Assembly: GCA_026990595.1 (NCBI GenBank)
Contig: JALXCZ010000004.1
Location: 26,047-90,046, forward strand
Reading direction: 5' to 3'
Length of the DNA stretch: 64,000 nt
Source of the DNA: Sulfurovum sp.
GTDB taxonomy: Bacteria > Campylobacterota > Campylobacteria > Campylobacterales > Sulfurovaceae
A model generated the notes under the pieces. It did no database searches and was not told the DNA's origin. It worked only from the letters and a program-made list of their open reading frames with translations. The position numbers and the translations under genes are program-made. This document shows, piece by piece, positions 35,981-45,814 of this stretch. Numbering within the stretch: position 1 is the stretch's first letter; each line of letters opens with the position of its first letter.

Positions 35981-36613
35981 CTATATCTTTGCTATAAATT
36001 CTACCGCTTCCAATGCATTTTGATAGACTTTATCACTACACTCTGCTAATGCTTCAATATTACCATATCCACAGGAAACTCCGATCCCGCCGACATTTGC
36101 ACTTTTGGCACAGAGCATATCCATACAGGTATCTCCGATCATCCATATCTTATCTGTATCAGTTGGTAACTTTGCCAATGCTTTTTCTATAGGTTCCGGA
36201 TGTGGTTTAGGATTTATAACATCTTCTCTTCCTATAAGCACTTCAAAATAGTCCATTAATCCCATATATTTCAAAAGTTCTATAGAATATTTTGCTGTCT
36301 TGGTCGTTACAACCGCCAAGGTTGCATATTGGCTTGCCAATGCTACGGCTTCTCGTGCACCAGGAAGCAGTACTGTTTTGGCACAACTTATCTTTCTGTA
36401 GTGCATTTTATAGGCATGAACATACTCCCACACCTTCTCTTCTTTAACTCCCAGTGTGATAAACATATGATCCAACGGGTGTCCGATCTCTGCTTTGATC
36501 AATTTCTCATCAGGTACTGCATCATTAAATGTTTTAAAAGCTACATTAAAACTCTCCAGTATTGCCTCTGTTGAATCTATCAGTGTTCCGTCAAGGTCAA
36601 ACAGTATAATCAT
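35981..36613 (-). CDS. HAD-family phosphatase, phosphoglycolate phosphatase-like
   Basis: HAD superfamily hydrolase, subfamily I, 210 residues. Motif I is FDLDGTLIDST (about 4-14), motif II is VVTTK (about 98-102), and motif III is IGREDVINPKPHPEPI with IGDTCMDMLCA near 157-167. The small helical cap is like that of phosphoglycolate phosphatases, but the substrate is not defined. It is 10 bases downstream of the ABC transporter ATPase gene and probably cotranscribed. Confidence 0.85.
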   Translation of the reverse strand: MIILFDLDGTLIDSTEAILESFNVAFKTFNDAVPDEKLIKAEIGHPLDHMFITLGVKEEKVWEYVHAYKMHYRKISCAKTVLLPGAREAVALASQYATLAVVTTKTAKYSIELLKYMGLMDYFEVLIGREDVINPKPHPEPIEKALAKLPTDTDKIWMIGDTCMDMLCAKSANVGGIGVSCGYGNIEALAECSDKVYQNALEAVEFIAKI

Positions 36614-36623
36614 TTTTTTCCTT

Positions 36624-38228
36624 TTATATGATATATGGCAATTTAGGTGCAGATGCTAACAATATTTGCGTATAGGAATGCTGCGGATTTTCCATAACCT
36701 GTGAGACAGACCCCTGTTCAACTATTTTTCCTTCTTTCATCACTGCTACCTCATCGGCAATCGCAGGTACAATAGAGAGATCATGCGTGATAAAAAGATA
36801 CGATACTCCTGATTCCTGCTGCAGTTTCCTAAGCAGTGTAAGTATCTGTGCACGGACAGAGACATCCAATGCTGAAGTGGGTTCATCACAGATAATAAGT
36901 TCCGGTTTCACAGCCAAAGCCCGGGCAATACCTATTCTCTGCCGTTGTCCTCCTGAGAACTCATGGGGGTATCGATGGATATATGCTTCTTTTAGATCAA
37001 CCTTTAAGAGAAGTTCCTTTATATATACATCCTGTAATGTTCTCTCTTTGGGACCGACACCTAAACTGACCATCCCTTCACGAATAATATTCCCAATGGT
37101 CATACGGGGATTCAATGCAGAGAAAGGATCCTGAAAGATTACCTGTATCTTGCGCCGATAGGGTTTTAATGCTGTCTGGTTTAATCTGGCAAGATTCTGC
37201 TTCTCAAATATTACTGCTCCTCCCGCAATAGGAACCAATGAGAGTATCGCCCGCCCTATAGTACTTTTTCCGCTTCCAGATTCACCGACCAAAGCAAGTG
37301 TTTTACCTTTGGGAATGGACAGTGTCACACTGTCAACTGCTTTTACATAACCAACCGTTCGTTGAAAGAAACCTTTTTTAATAGGGAAATAGACTTTTAA
37401 GTTTTTCACTTCAAGCAGTCTTTCTGTATGCTGTTTTTTTTCTCTTCCCTCTTTTCTATGTGCTGCATCTTTGAGTAACTTTTTTGTATAGGGATGCCGA
37501 GGAGCATTGAAAAATACTTCACATACTGCCTGCTCCAGTATCTCTCCCTGACGCATTACTGCTATGTGATCTGCCATTTGTGAGACGACTGCCATATCAT
37601 GGGTAATGAAAAGTATGGAAAGCTTTCGCTCTGCCTGTATCTTTTTGAGTAACTTCAGTACTTGCGCCTGTATGGTAACATCCAATGCTGTTGTCGGCTC
37701 ATCCGCGATCAGAAGATCAGGCTCACACGCCAATGCAATAGCTATCATCACTCTTTGCTTCTGTCCGCCTGAAAGCTGGTGGGGGTACCAATGGTATCTC
37801 TCTTTGGGATCTTTAAGTGCTACTTCTTCAAAAAGTGAGATAACCTTCTTTTTAATAGCATCTTTTTTCAAACCCAAATGAATTTTAATTACTTCTGCTA
37901 CCTGTTCACCAACAGTCATTACAGGATTTAAAGCACTCATAGGCTCCTGAAAGATCATAGCAATAGATTTACCGCGTACTTTTTGCATTTGGTATTCTGG
38001 CAGCACAAACAACGACCTGTTTCTGAGTTTAATATCTCCTGAGCTTACCGATATGGCATCAGGAAGCAGTCGCATGATCGCCAAAGAAGTCAAGGACTTT
38101 CCGCTTCCTGATTCACCTACCAGTGCAAATACTTCACCTTTTTTGATCTCAAAGCTTACAGCTTTCAGAAGCTTCTCTTTATCTGCTGTCAGACTTAGGT
38201 TCTCCACCTTCAGTATGCTGCCCATCAT
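36624..38228 (-). CDS. peptide ABC transporter, dual ATP-binding protein
   Basis: Two fused ABC ATPase domains, as in YejF or fused DppD-DppF. The start at 38228 follows CGAGGAAC and makes an ATGA overlap with the permease gene; an ATG at 38330 would lie in the upstream coding region. The 534-residue protein has two Walker A motifs (GESGSGKSLT and GESGSGKSTI), two signature motifs (LSGGQKQRV and FSGGQRQRI) and two Walker B motifs (LLIADEPTTALD and LIICDEPTSALD). It energises import of peptides or similar solutes. Confidence 0.9.
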   Translation of the reverse strand: MMGSILKVENLSLTADKEKLLKAVSFEIKKGEVFALVGESGSGKSLTSLAIMRLLPDAISVSSGDIKLRNRSLFVLPEYQMQKVRGKSIAMIFQEPMSALNPVMTVGEQVAEVIKIHLGLKKDAIKKKVISLFEEVALKDPKERYHWYPHQLSGGQKQRVMIAIALACEPDLLIADEPTTALDVTIQAQVLKLLKKIQAERKLSILFITHDMAVVSQMADHIAVMRQGEILEQAVCEVFFNAPRHPYTKKLLKDAAHRKEGREKKQHTERLLEVKNLKVYFPIKKGFFQRTVGYVKAVDSVTLSIPKGKTLALVGESGSGKSTIGRAILSLVPIAGGAVIFEKQNLARLNQTALKPYRRKIQVIFQDPFSALNPRMTIGNIIREGMVSLGVGPKERTLQDVYIKELLLKVDLKEAYIHRYPHEFSGGQRQRIGIARALAVKPELIICDEPTSALDVSVRAQILTLLRKLQQESGVSYLFITHDLSIVPAIADEVAVMKEGKIVEQGSVSQVMENPQHSYTQILLASAPKLPYII

Positions 38229-39592
38229 TTGTTCCTCGGATCCAAAACCGTCTGAATACGGTCTGAAAGGAGATTGGCCGCAAGTACCAGAATGAACATA
38301 AATACGAATGCAGAAAAAAGTGACCACCACACCATCGGATCTCTCGCCATTTCAAGGCGTGCCTGATTGATCATATTCCCCCAGCTGTACATAGTAGGAT
38401 CCACTCCTACACCTACATAGGAGAGTACCGCCTCAGCCAATACCAGTCCTGAAAAATCAAGTACGACCGAAATTAGAATAATATGCATCAGATTGGGGAC
38501 AATATGACGAAGTATGATCATCAGGTTACCTACACCAAAGGCTTTGGCTGCAGTCACAAACTCCATTTGTGAAATTCTCAAAGTCTCTGCACGCAGCATC
38601 CTGCAGAGTCCTGTCCAGGAGGTGATCCCCAGTATCATGATCAAAAACAGCAAACGGAGATCGGAACGTTCCAGCGTCGTTTCAAACCATGACGGATGTG
38701 CATCCATCATGACCTGCATCGAAAGAACCCCTGCAGCAATAAGCAAAACGCCTGGAATAGAACTGAGTGTAGTATAGAGATACTGTATCGCATCATCTAC
38801 CCATCCACCGAACAAGCCGGCACTTACTCCCAGCAACACTGCCACAGGCAACATGATCAATGTCGTAAGTATCCCAATAAGCACACCTGTACGGATACTT
38901 TTAAAACTTTGGTAAAGCACATCTCCCCCTACTTTATCTGTACCCAGAACATGGTAGTCAAAACTTAGCATATAGAGCCATGTAAGCAATACCACCAAAA
39001 AAATGATCGTCAGATAGGCAGTTCGCCAGGGAAGTACACTCTGTGCTTTCCAGTTTTTCAGAAACACTGATTTGAAATTACCGCTGCTTTGCCAAAAAAG
39101 ATGCAGTAGAATAATCAGGCTGCTGATAAACAGACCGACTAAAACAGCAAAAAGAGATTTTTCTACTAAATTACCTTTTTTAGACACATACCTTAACGGC
39201 AGATACCCCTGCCTGGTGACACCTTTATCGTCCACTATAACAGATTTGCTGTACTCATGTGTAGCAAAAGGTGCAGAATAGGTTCGCTCTGTACTTTTCA
39301 GGTTATGTACAAATATCAGATCAAGAAGGCTTACTGTCTCTGCTTTGTACTGTACTGTTTGTCCATTGGAAGCTGTAGCATTGGCAGTAAAATGCATATG
39401 CACAGAATCAAGTAGTGTAAACAGCAAATAAAAGAGCAGTACAATAGCTGAAGCCATGGCAATACTAGATTTAAAAACGGTATGCCACTGCTTTTGAACC
39501 TGAGAGGAGCGGGAGATAAATAGACCCCATATTGCCACTACAATGACCAAAATCCAGACAAGCATATCTGTCCAAAGCAGTACGATATTCAT
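38225..39592 (-). CDS. peptide ABC transporter permease (YejE/OppC-like)
   Basis: Inner-membrane permease of 455 residues. The C-terminal half has the binding-protein-dependent transport domain, with FKSIRTGVLIGILTTLIMLPVAVLLGVSAG (in blocks) and the EAA-type loop EFVTAAKAFGVGNLMIILRHIVPN. An N-terminal extension with two extra helices and a periplasmic loop of about 80 residues makes it longer than OppC, as in YejE. It overlaps the yejB-like permease by 4 bases. Confidence 0.88.
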   Translation of the reverse strand: MNIVLLWTDMLVWILVIVVAIWGLFISRSSQVQKQWHTVFKSSIAMASAIVLLFYLLFTLLDSVHMHFTANATASNGQTVQYKAETVSLLDLIFVHNLKSTERTYSAPFATHEYSKSVIVDDKGVTRQGYLPLRYVSKKGNLVEKSLFAVLVGLFISSLIILLHLFWQSSGNFKSVFLKNWKAQSVLPWRTAYLTIIFLVVLLTWLYMLSFDYHVLGTDKVGGDVLYQSFKSIRTGVLIGILTTLIMLPVAVLLGVSAGLFGGWVDDAIQYLYTTLSSIPGVLLIAAGVLSMQVMMDAHPSWFETTLERSDLRLLFLIMILGITSWTGLCRMLRAETLRISQMEFVTAAKAFGVGNLMIILRHIVPNLMHIILISVVLDFSGLVLAEAVLSYVGVGVDPTMYSWGNMINQARLEMARDPMVWWSLFSAFVFMFILVLAANLLSDRIQTVLDPRNK

Positions 39593-40563
39593 AATTTTAC
39601 CCTCGGATCAAACAGGGTATAAGAGATATCAGTAAGGATCAGTCCCACAATATAGAGCACGGAACCCAGGAATACCATGGCTTTAACAATAGCAAAATCC
39701 TGTGCATTGATTGCATCAATAGTATAGCTTCCAAGTCCAGGGATCCCAAAAAATGACTCCATGACAAGACTTCCCATAAAAAGAGAAGGGATGATCACTA
39801 CTACACCTGTCAAAATAGGCAGCATTCCATTACGAAAAACATGCCTGAAAAGTACTTTGATCTCACTCACGCCTTTAGCCCTTGCCGTACGGACATAATC
39901 CTGATTGATCTGCTCTAAAAATATACTTCTGTACCAACGCACACCTGCACCCATCCCGGCAAAAACACCGATCATCACAGGTAAAATAATAAATTTAATA
40001 CTGCTCCATCCCTCTTCATAACCGGAAATAGGTACCCAATGCCAGATTTTGGAAAAAATAACCTGTCCCGCTATAATGTAGAAAAGCCCGGAGATCGACA
40101 TGATCATAACAGCTATAACCATCATACCCGTATCTAAAACCGACCCTCTAAAAAGCACAAGCAACAGGGCCAGAGAGATATTGGTGATCAGCGCTATCAA
40201 GAATGTAGGCAGTGCTATCGCCAGACTGGGCCACATTCGCTCTTTGATATCAGAGCCGATATCGCGGTTCGCATCGGAAAAACCAAAATCAAAACGAAAG
40301 AGCTTCAATGACTCTTGTACAAAAAGTGTATCTGTCACCATTGCCATACCTTTTGCATGATGGTTTATGAAAAGTGGTTTATCATATCCTTTCTCTACTT
40401 TCCATGAGCAGATCATCGCAGGTGTGATCTGTTTTGCTCCCAATTGGGCTCTTGCCATATCATCGGGACTGTTTACCATAAAAAAAAGCATAAATGTAAT
40501 AAGATTGACACCGATCAGGATCGGAATAGCATAAAGTACTCTTCTGATAATATAGACAAACAT
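39589..40563 (-). CDS. peptide ABC transporter permease (YejB/DppB-like)
   Basis: Inner-membrane permease of 324 residues with six helices. The opening MFVYIIRRVLYAIPILIGVNLITFMLF (two blocks) is typical of DppB/OppB. The EAA loop YVRTARAKGVSEIKVLFRHVFRNGMLP (blocks) and MESFFGIPGLGSYTIDAI complete the family signature. It pairs with the 455-residue permease and follows the substrate-binding protein gene by one base. Confidence 0.92.
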   Translation of the reverse strand: MFVYIIRRVLYAIPILIGVNLITFMLFFMVNSPDDMARAQLGAKQITPAMICSWKVEKGYDKPLFINHHAKGMAMVTDTLFVQESLKLFRFDFGFSDANRDIGSDIKERMWPSLAIALPTFLIALITNISLALLLVLFRGSVLDTGMMVIAVMIMSISGLFYIIAGQVIFSKIWHWVPISGYEEGWSSIKFIILPVMIGVFAGMGAGVRWYRSIFLEQINQDYVRTARAKGVSEIKVLFRHVFRNGMLPILTGVVVIIPSLFMGSLVMESFFGIPGLGSYTIDAINAQDFAIVKAMVFLGSVLYIVGLILTDISYTLFDPRVKL

Positions 40564-42747
40564 TTAATGCTCCTCCCTAATAATGACAGATCGTTGGCGA
40601 TTCAGATAGGCACGATAAAGAAGGAATACAGCCAGGCACATAACTAATGCCAATAGAATAAGAGGTAAAATTACCGGTCTGTTCCATGCCTGCTGCTTCC
40701 TGACCCTTAACTTGGCATCGATCCGCTTATATTTCAGTGTGTTGTTCGCCATCGCATGCGGCAGGACATTGTGATACCACTGATGGAAAAGAGCCAAAGA
40801 CTTAGGATGCATTCCCCATACCCAGGGAGCATCCTCTCTGACTATTTTTAACATCTTTTGAATAATCTGCATTCTTGCAGGTGTATTCTTCATTGTTTTC
40901 ATCTGATTAAAAAGTCTGTCAAACTTCGGATTCTTGTAATTGGAACTGTTAATACCAGCACCATTCGTATCAACTGCCGCATTCCCCCCATACAATAGGA
41001 AGAGAAAGTTTTCAGGGTCAGGATAATCTGCATTCCATCCCCAGGAGAAAAGCTGTACTTTTCCTTTTCTGATCTTATCCTGAAAACGGTTATAGTCCGT
41101 AGCACGTATCACCAGCTCAATACCCAGTTTATCAAACTGTTTTCGTCTCCAATCCATTAACGCTCTGTCATCAGGTCCTGTAGCTGTCGTATCATAATAT
41201 AGCTTCAGATGTTTTCCTGTTTTTTCAGAGATCCCATTTGGATATCCAGCTTCAGCCAACAGCTTTTTGGCAACGACCAAAGGTTTTCGCACCCGTTTAC
41301 CGTCTACCCAGTTATAGACTACAGTATTGGTTCCTGCTTCTCCCTCCTCATACCCAAAAATACCCGGGGGGATAGGCCCTTGTGCAGGAATCCCCCGTTC
41401 ATTGGTAAAAATGGAGATATACTCTTCCTCATTTTGGGCAATACTGATGGCTTGCCGCAGCTTTTTCGCAGCTTTCGAGTATCCTCCCACGACCGGGTCA
41501 ACCATATTGAACGCCAAATAAAAGATAGAAGGTTCCACTGACCCCTTGAGTTTAATCCCTTTTTCTTTCATTTCATCACTCAGTCCCATAGTCCCACCTG
41601 AAGATATCTGCACTGCCTGATCGAAAGCTTCAGAACTAATGCCTGATGCATCATAGTATCCCTGCAGAAATTTATTCCATAAAGGGATATTCTCTTTTTC
41701 CAGAGAGTAAACGATCTCTTTAATAAAAGGCATTTTTGCTCCACTGTCTTTAAGCAGTGCCTCTGGAATATTAAATTTTTTTTGCTCTGCTTTACTCAAA
41801 GAAGGATAGCGCTCATCATGATAATTGGGATTTATAAGCAGTCTCATTTGTCTGTTTGGATTATTCTCGGCTAAATAATACGCACCCGTTCCAACCGGAA
41901 ACCAGTTGAGCGTTATATTTTTAGCTATTAAACCGGGCTGCTGATAGAATAGATCTGCCTCCCATGGGATAGGAGCAAAAAAATTCATACTGAGCCAATA
42001 AAGAAACTGTGGATACCGCCCTTTTATGGTGATCATAAGTGTCTCATCATCTATTACTTTCACACCATCAATACTATAAGGACGCAAATCTAAAACCTGC
42101 CCGTTCTTTTTTTTCTCTTTCGCTATTTGAGTGATCTTGGCAGAAAATTTCCGTAGCCCGTTGATATACGTTTGCATATTGTCCAAAATAGGTGAATGGT
42201 TCTGCCTTACTGCCATCCGTTTAATTGCATAAGCATAATCTGCCGCAACCAGATACCGTGTTGCCGTTTGCTTCAGATCATCCAAAGCATGAATAGAATC
42301 AAGCTGTTCATTGCTTAATACACCATAACGTAATCTTCCCTCTGCATCCTTCACAAAACAGGGATGGTTCTGGTACTTGATATCTTTTCTAAGATCCAGT
42401 CTATATTCGGAAAACATAACTTTATCCGAATGTTCATCAACTCTATTCCCTTTTTTGTCCAAATAACGGATAGTCGGCATTTTTGTCAGTGTTAACGGTT
42501 CAAGTTCATAGGGTCGTTTAAGATAGTTGTATTGCAAAGGCGGCTCATAGATCTGACCGATGATCGCCCATTCATTTGAAGCGTATGAGACTACAGGATC
42601 GAGTCTTTTGGGTGGTAGGGAAAAAGAAGAAAAAAGTGTGTCTTCTTTTACTTTTTTACTCTCATGCGGACTATTCCAGACCATGGCGTAGTTCGGTACA
42701 AGGAAGATGCATAACAGTAGTAAAATGTGAATATATTTGATACCCAT
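40564..42747 (-). CDS. peptide ABC transporter substrate-binding protein with C-terminal membrane anchor
   Basis: Extracellular solute-binding protein family 5 member of 727 residues. It has an N-terminal signal peptide (about 1-21) and family blocks such as IKGRYPQFLYWLSMNFFAPIPWE (two blocks), PVGTGAYYLAENNPNRQM, GPIPPGIFGYE and LFSWGWNADYPDPENFLFLLYGG. Most such proteins are free or lipid-anchored. Here a hydrophobic helix near the C terminus (about 694-713, VILPLILLALVMCLAVFLLY) followed by Arg/Lys residues predicts a membrane anchor. First gene of a five-gene unit. Confidence 0.88.
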   Translation of the reverse strand: MGIKYIHILLLLCIFLVPNYAMVWNSPHESKKVKEDTLFSSFSLPPKRLDPVVSYASNEWAIIGQIYEPPLQYNYLKRPYELEPLTLTKMPTIRYLDKKGNRVDEHSDKVMFSEYRLDLRKDIKYQNHPCFVKDAEGRLRYGVLSNEQLDSIHALDDLKQTATRYLVAADYAYAIKRMAVRQNHSPILDNMQTYINGLRKFSAKITQIAKEKKKNGQVLDLRPYSIDGVKVIDDETLMITIKGRYPQFLYWLSMNFFAPIPWEADLFYQQPGLIAKNITLNWFPVGTGAYYLAENNPNRQMRLLINPNYHDERYPSLSKAEQKKFNIPEALLKDSGAKMPFIKEIVYSLEKENIPLWNKFLQGYYDASGISSEAFDQAVQISSGGTMGLSDEMKEKGIKLKGSVEPSIFYLAFNMVDPVVGGYSKAAKKLRQAISIAQNEEEYISIFTNERGIPAQGPIPPGIFGYEEGEAGTNTVVYNWVDGKRVRKPLVVAKKLLAEAGYPNGISEKTGKHLKLYYDTTATGPDDRALMDWRRKQFDKLGIELVIRATDYNRFQDKIRKGKVQLFSWGWNADYPDPENFLFLLYGGNAAVDTNGAGINSSNYKNPKFDRLFNQMKTMKNTPARMQIIQKMLKIVREDAPWVWGMHPKSLALFHQWYHNVLPHAMANNTLKYKRIDAKLRVRKQQAWNRPVILPLILLALVMCLAVFLLYRAYLNRQRSVIIREEH

Positions 42748-42824
42748 TATTCTTTAATGATCCCTTTGCAGTGTGTTACATGTCAATTTTATCATACTTT
42801 AATTATAAAGAGCACTAACGATTA

Positions 42825-42882
42825 AATCAGATAAAAATACTCTGATTTTCATCAATTATATTTATTCCTTTCTAAATATAAG
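42825..42882 (+). promoter_or_regulatory. promoter region of the SQR-like gene with Crp/Fnr-like box
   Basis: CTGATTTTCATCAA (42842-42855) keeps the TGAT-N4-ATCA core of Crp/Fnr sites. It overlaps another inverted repeat, AATCAGA (42825-42831) and TCTGATT (42841-42847). A -10-like TATAAG at 42877-42882 would put the box near -40. The transcript would have an AT-rich leader of about 140 bases. The 280-base gap holds no gene. Confidence 0.45.
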
Positions 42883-43027
42883 CTTTAGATAAAGCATATA
42901 TTATAGTTTAAAGTAATTTATTAAATAAGTATTTCTAATTAAAAAGATTAAATTATAAAAATTAACTTATATTTAAATATTGTTACCCTAGAATTGATAG
43001 AACAATATTTTAACATGAAGGAATGCT

Positions 43028-44503
43028 ATGGCACGATTAGTAATTATGGGTGGTGGAGTTTCGGGACACACAGCTGCATCATTTGCAAAAAAATGGCTCG
43101 GTAATGAGCATGAAGTAGTGGTGGTAACACCCAACTCACTCTGGAACTGGATCCCCTCCAATATTTTTGTAGGAATAGGAGAAATGACAAAAGAGGATGT
43201 AACTTTTCCTCTCGCACCAGTGTATGAGAAAGCAGGTATTGACTATAGACAGGCAAAAGCAGTTTCTATTCATCCTGAAGGAAATGCTGAAAGTGATAAA
43301 GAGTATATCACTATTGAATATACAGGACAGGGCAAAGAAGGTCAAACAGAAGCATTGGAATATGATTACCTCATCAATGCCACTGGACCAAAGCTGAACT
43401 TTGATGCAACACCGGGACTAGGAGATGGAAAAGGGCAGCTAGGTGAACATACAGTATCTGTATGTACTGCTGATCATGCGATCCATGCTTCACTTGAGCT
43501 CAAAGCACTTGCAGAAAAAATGAAAGCAGGTGAAGAGAAGCGTATACTCGTTGGTTTGGGGCACGGTATGTGTACCTGTCAGGGTGCAGCATTTGAATAT
43601 ATCTTTAACGTAGATCACTTCCTAAAACAGGAAGGCGTAAGAGACAAAGCAACCATTACATATATCTCCAATGAATATGAATTGGGTGACTTTGGTGTCG
43701 GGGGTATGCACATTAAAGCCGGAGGGTATGTTACCAGTGGTAAAGTCTTTGCTGAATCTCTTTATGTAGAAAGAGGGATCAAATGGATCAAGCGTGCCCA
43801 TGTAAACAAAGTAGAGGCAGACAAGGTACATTACGAAACACTTGATGGTACCATGCATGAAGAAGCGTATGACTTTGCAATGCTTATCCCTCCATTTGCA
43901 GGAGCAGGGTTAACTGCTACAGCTAAAGATGGTTCAGATATGTCAAGTGTGATTTTTGCTCCAAATACAATGATGAAAGTTGATGCAGATTATGAAAGTG
44001 GTGCCAGAGGATTTGAGAACTGGTCTCCAAAAGACTGGCCAAGTACATTGCAAAACCCAACGTACAGCAACATCTTTGCTGTAGGTATTGCCTTTGCACC
44101 GCCACACTTTATCTCTAAGCCAATGAGTTCACCAAACGGTACGGCCATCAATCCTACACCTCCAAGAACAGGGATGCCAAGTGCCATGATGGGGAAAGCG
44201 GTTGCCGCTTCTATCTGTGATATGATCAAAGGTGTAACAGACAAGCCTACGCATACAGCGAATATGGCAGAAATGGGTGCTGCCTGTGTGGCAAGTACAG
44301 GAAAAGGACTTCTCAATGGTACGGCTGTTTCTATGACAATGTATCCTGTCGTTCCAGACTACGACAAGTATGAATATGGAAGAGACCTTAACGGAACATT
44401 CGGGACCATTGGTCTTGCAGGTCACTGGGTTAAGCTGTTGCTTCACTACGGATTTATCTGGAAAGCCAAGCTCAAGCCAGGCTGGACACTGATCCCTGAA
44501 TAA
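43028..44503 (+). CDS. sulfide:quinone oxidoreductase-like flavoprotein
   Basis: FAD-dependent oxidoreductase of the SQR/flavocytochrome c flavoprotein superfamily, 491 residues. Seen: FAD motif IMGGGVSGHTAASF (about 6-19), WNWIPSNIFVGIG, LINATGPKLNF, MLIPPFAGAG, and cysteines in MCTCQG (about 182-187) and GAACVAS near the C terminus that could be the redox-active pair. It is longer than type I SQR (about 430). The subtype is not assigned by eye. It probably passes electrons from sulfide to quinone. Confidence 0.8.
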   Translation: MARLVIMGGGVSGHTAASFAKKWLGNEHEVVVVTPNSLWNWIPSNIFVGIGEMTKEDVTFPLAPVYEKAGIDYRQAKAVSIHPEGNAESDKEYITIEYTGQGKEGQTEALEYDYLINATGPKLNFDATPGLGDGKGQLGEHTVSVCTADHAIHASLELKALAEKMKAGEEKRILVGLGHGMCTCQGAAFEYIFNVDHFLKQEGVRDKATITYISNEYELGDFGVGGMHIKAGGYVTSGKVFAESLYVERGIKWIKRAHVNKVEADKVHYETLDGTMHEEAYDFAMLIPPFAGAGLTATAKDGSDMSSVIFAPNTMMKVDADYESGARGFENWSPKDWPSTLQNPTYSNIFAVGIAFAPPHFISKPMSSPNGTAINPTPPRTGMPSAMMGKAVAASICDMIKGVTDKPTHTANMAEMGAACVASTGKGLLNGTAVSMTMYPVVPDYDKYEYGRDLNGTFGTIGLAGHWVKLLLHYGFIWKAKLKPGWTLIPE

Positions 44504-44538
44504 ACAAAAAAAATATTATTATAATTAAAGGAGACTCA

Positions 44539-44691
44539 ATGAAACATATAGAACAATACGAGCAGAATGACTATACGCCGGTACCAGGGAAATTTACCCT
44601 CTTTTTAAGAAACTGTGTTATCTGGCAGATAATCCAGTTTATATGGATTAACATTAAAATGACCGTACTGATTGCTAAATCACACCACTAA
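44539..44691 (+). CDS. 50-residue small ORF downstream of the SQR-like gene
   Basis: The ORF starts 35 bases after the SQR-like stop with an ideal ribosome site, AAAGGAGACTCA, then ATG. It encodes MKHIEQYEQNDYTPVPGK followed by a hydrophobic stretch (about 20-45, FLRNCVIWQIIQFIWINIKM) rich in Trp, Ile and Phe, and ends in SHH. It looks like a single membrane-associated helix. I recognise no family; position suggests an accessory or anchor for the flavoprotein. Confidence 0.7.
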   Translation: MKHIEQYEQNDYTPVPGKFTLFLRNCVIWQIIQFIWINIKMTVLIAKSHH

Positions 44692-44996
44692 AACAACTAC
44701 CCAAGGTTTTATCCCTTGGGTCAGTACTACTTCTTTATATTTACTCTCTCTTATCTAACATCAATAAAAGCAACATCCCAAAGTAGAATAATCTTTCGTA
44801 AGCTTTATTTACATTTGGATTGATTTCAAGGGCTACTTTTTATTTCTTCATGTTTCCAAATTCTCATGCATATATCTTGTATCAATTAAAAGAATTATTT
44901 TTGATTTTGTTAATATTGATGAAGTAATAAAAAATGAGGGGAATGGTTTTGCAAGAGAATATCTCTTGCAAAGAAGTAAAAGTAATCGAATACCGA
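44692..44996. other. intergenic gap with one hairpin
   Basis: No coding region of convincing length is seen in these 305 bases between the small ORF (plus) and rpsI (minus). The only clear structure is the hairpin at 44699-44721. The rest is AT-rich sequence with no tRNA-like folding that I can recognise. Confidence 0.6.
44699..44721 (+). terminator. hairpin after the small ORF
   Basis: A perfect 8-bp stem, ACCCAAGG and CCTTGGGT, with a 7-base loop begins 8 bases past the small-ORF stop. It is a probable terminator of the SQR-like transcript, though the T-rich run after it is interrupted. Confidence 0.6.
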
Positions 44997-45386
44997 TTAA
45001 CGTTTTGAGAACTGTGGAGAACGTCTTGCTTTTTTCTTACCTGGTTTCTTACGTTCAACAACTCTGGAGTCGCGAGTAAGAAGACCTTCTGGCTTCAGAA
45101 TTGCTCTAAATGTCGGTTCAAACTCTACCAACGCTTTAGTGATAGCATGTTTTAAAGCATCTGCTTGAGCAGAATAACCACCGCCAAGAGTTGTTGCTTT
45201 AATGTTCATACTGTCTAACTGTTTAGTAAGTTCAAGTGGAAGTCTCACTTTCATCTTAAGTGTCTCATGACCACCTAGCCATTGGTCAAGTGTTTTACCG
45301 TTAATAAGCATTTCACCATTACCTGGAGTTAACCAAACTTTAGCGATAGCCGCTTTTCTTTTTCCTGTTGCATAAAATGTAGCCAT
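44997..45386 (-). CDS. rpsI: 30S ribosomal protein S9
   Basis: Small-subunit protein S9 of 129 residues, with [15 protein letters not shown] at the N terminus, the [19 protein letters not shown] core, and the basic C terminus [17 protein letters not shown] whose last residues contact the P-site tRNA. It forms the usual pair with rplM, 2 bases downstream of it. Confidence 0.97.
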   Translation of the reverse strand: MATFYATGKRKAAIAKVWLTPGNGEMLINGKTLDQWLGGHETLKMKVRLPLELTKQLDSMNIKATTLGGGYSAQADALKHAITKALVEFEPTFRAILKPEGLLTRDSRVVERKKPGKKKARRSPQFSKR

Positions 45387-45388
45387 GG

Positions 45389-45814
45389 TTACGCTCCCTT
45401 ATTGATTTGTGCAGTATGTGGGTGTTCGCTACCCGCGTATACTTTCATTTTTTTAATCATCTGTTTACCAAGTTTAGTCTTTGGAAGCATACCTCTCATA
45501 GCACGCATATAAAGTTTCTCAGTATGATTTTCTAGCATATCACCAAGTTTTTTACTCTTTGTAGAACCAAAGTATCCAGAGTGTGTAAAGTACTCTTTCT
45601 CTTCCAGTTTTACACCAGAGAATTTTGCTTTTTCAGCATTAATGATAACTACGTAGTCACCACAGTCTACATTTGGAGTAAATGATGGTTTATGTTTACC
45701 TCTAAGAAGTGTTGCCACATCTGTCAAAATACGACCAAAAGTTTTACCTTCTGCATCAATAAGATGCCAGTCACGTGTCACTTCAGCAGGTTTAAGTACC
45801 TTTGTCATGTTCAT
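45389..45814 (-). CDS. rplM: 50S ribosomal protein L13
   Basis: Large-subunit protein L13. The start at 45814 ([21 protein letters not shown]) follows AAGGAAAT; the ATG at 45856 lies in the leader. The 141-residue protein has [23 protein letters not shown] in two blocks, [16 protein letters not shown], and [20 protein letters not shown], all typical. Confidence 0.96.
   Translation of the reverse strand: MNMTKVLKPAEVTRDWHLIDAEGKTFGRILTDVATLLRGKHKPSFTPNVDCGDYVVIINAEKAKFSGVKLEEKEYFTHSGYFGSTKSKKLGDMLENHTEKLYMRAMRGMLPKTKLGKQMIKKMKVYAGSEHPHTAQINKGA

Noticed and set aside
36624..38330. Longer start for the dual ABC ATPase
   Set aside because: The extra 34 residues overlap the permease gene and lack similarity to ABC proteins. 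The ATG at 38228 has a good ribosome site and ATGA coupling.
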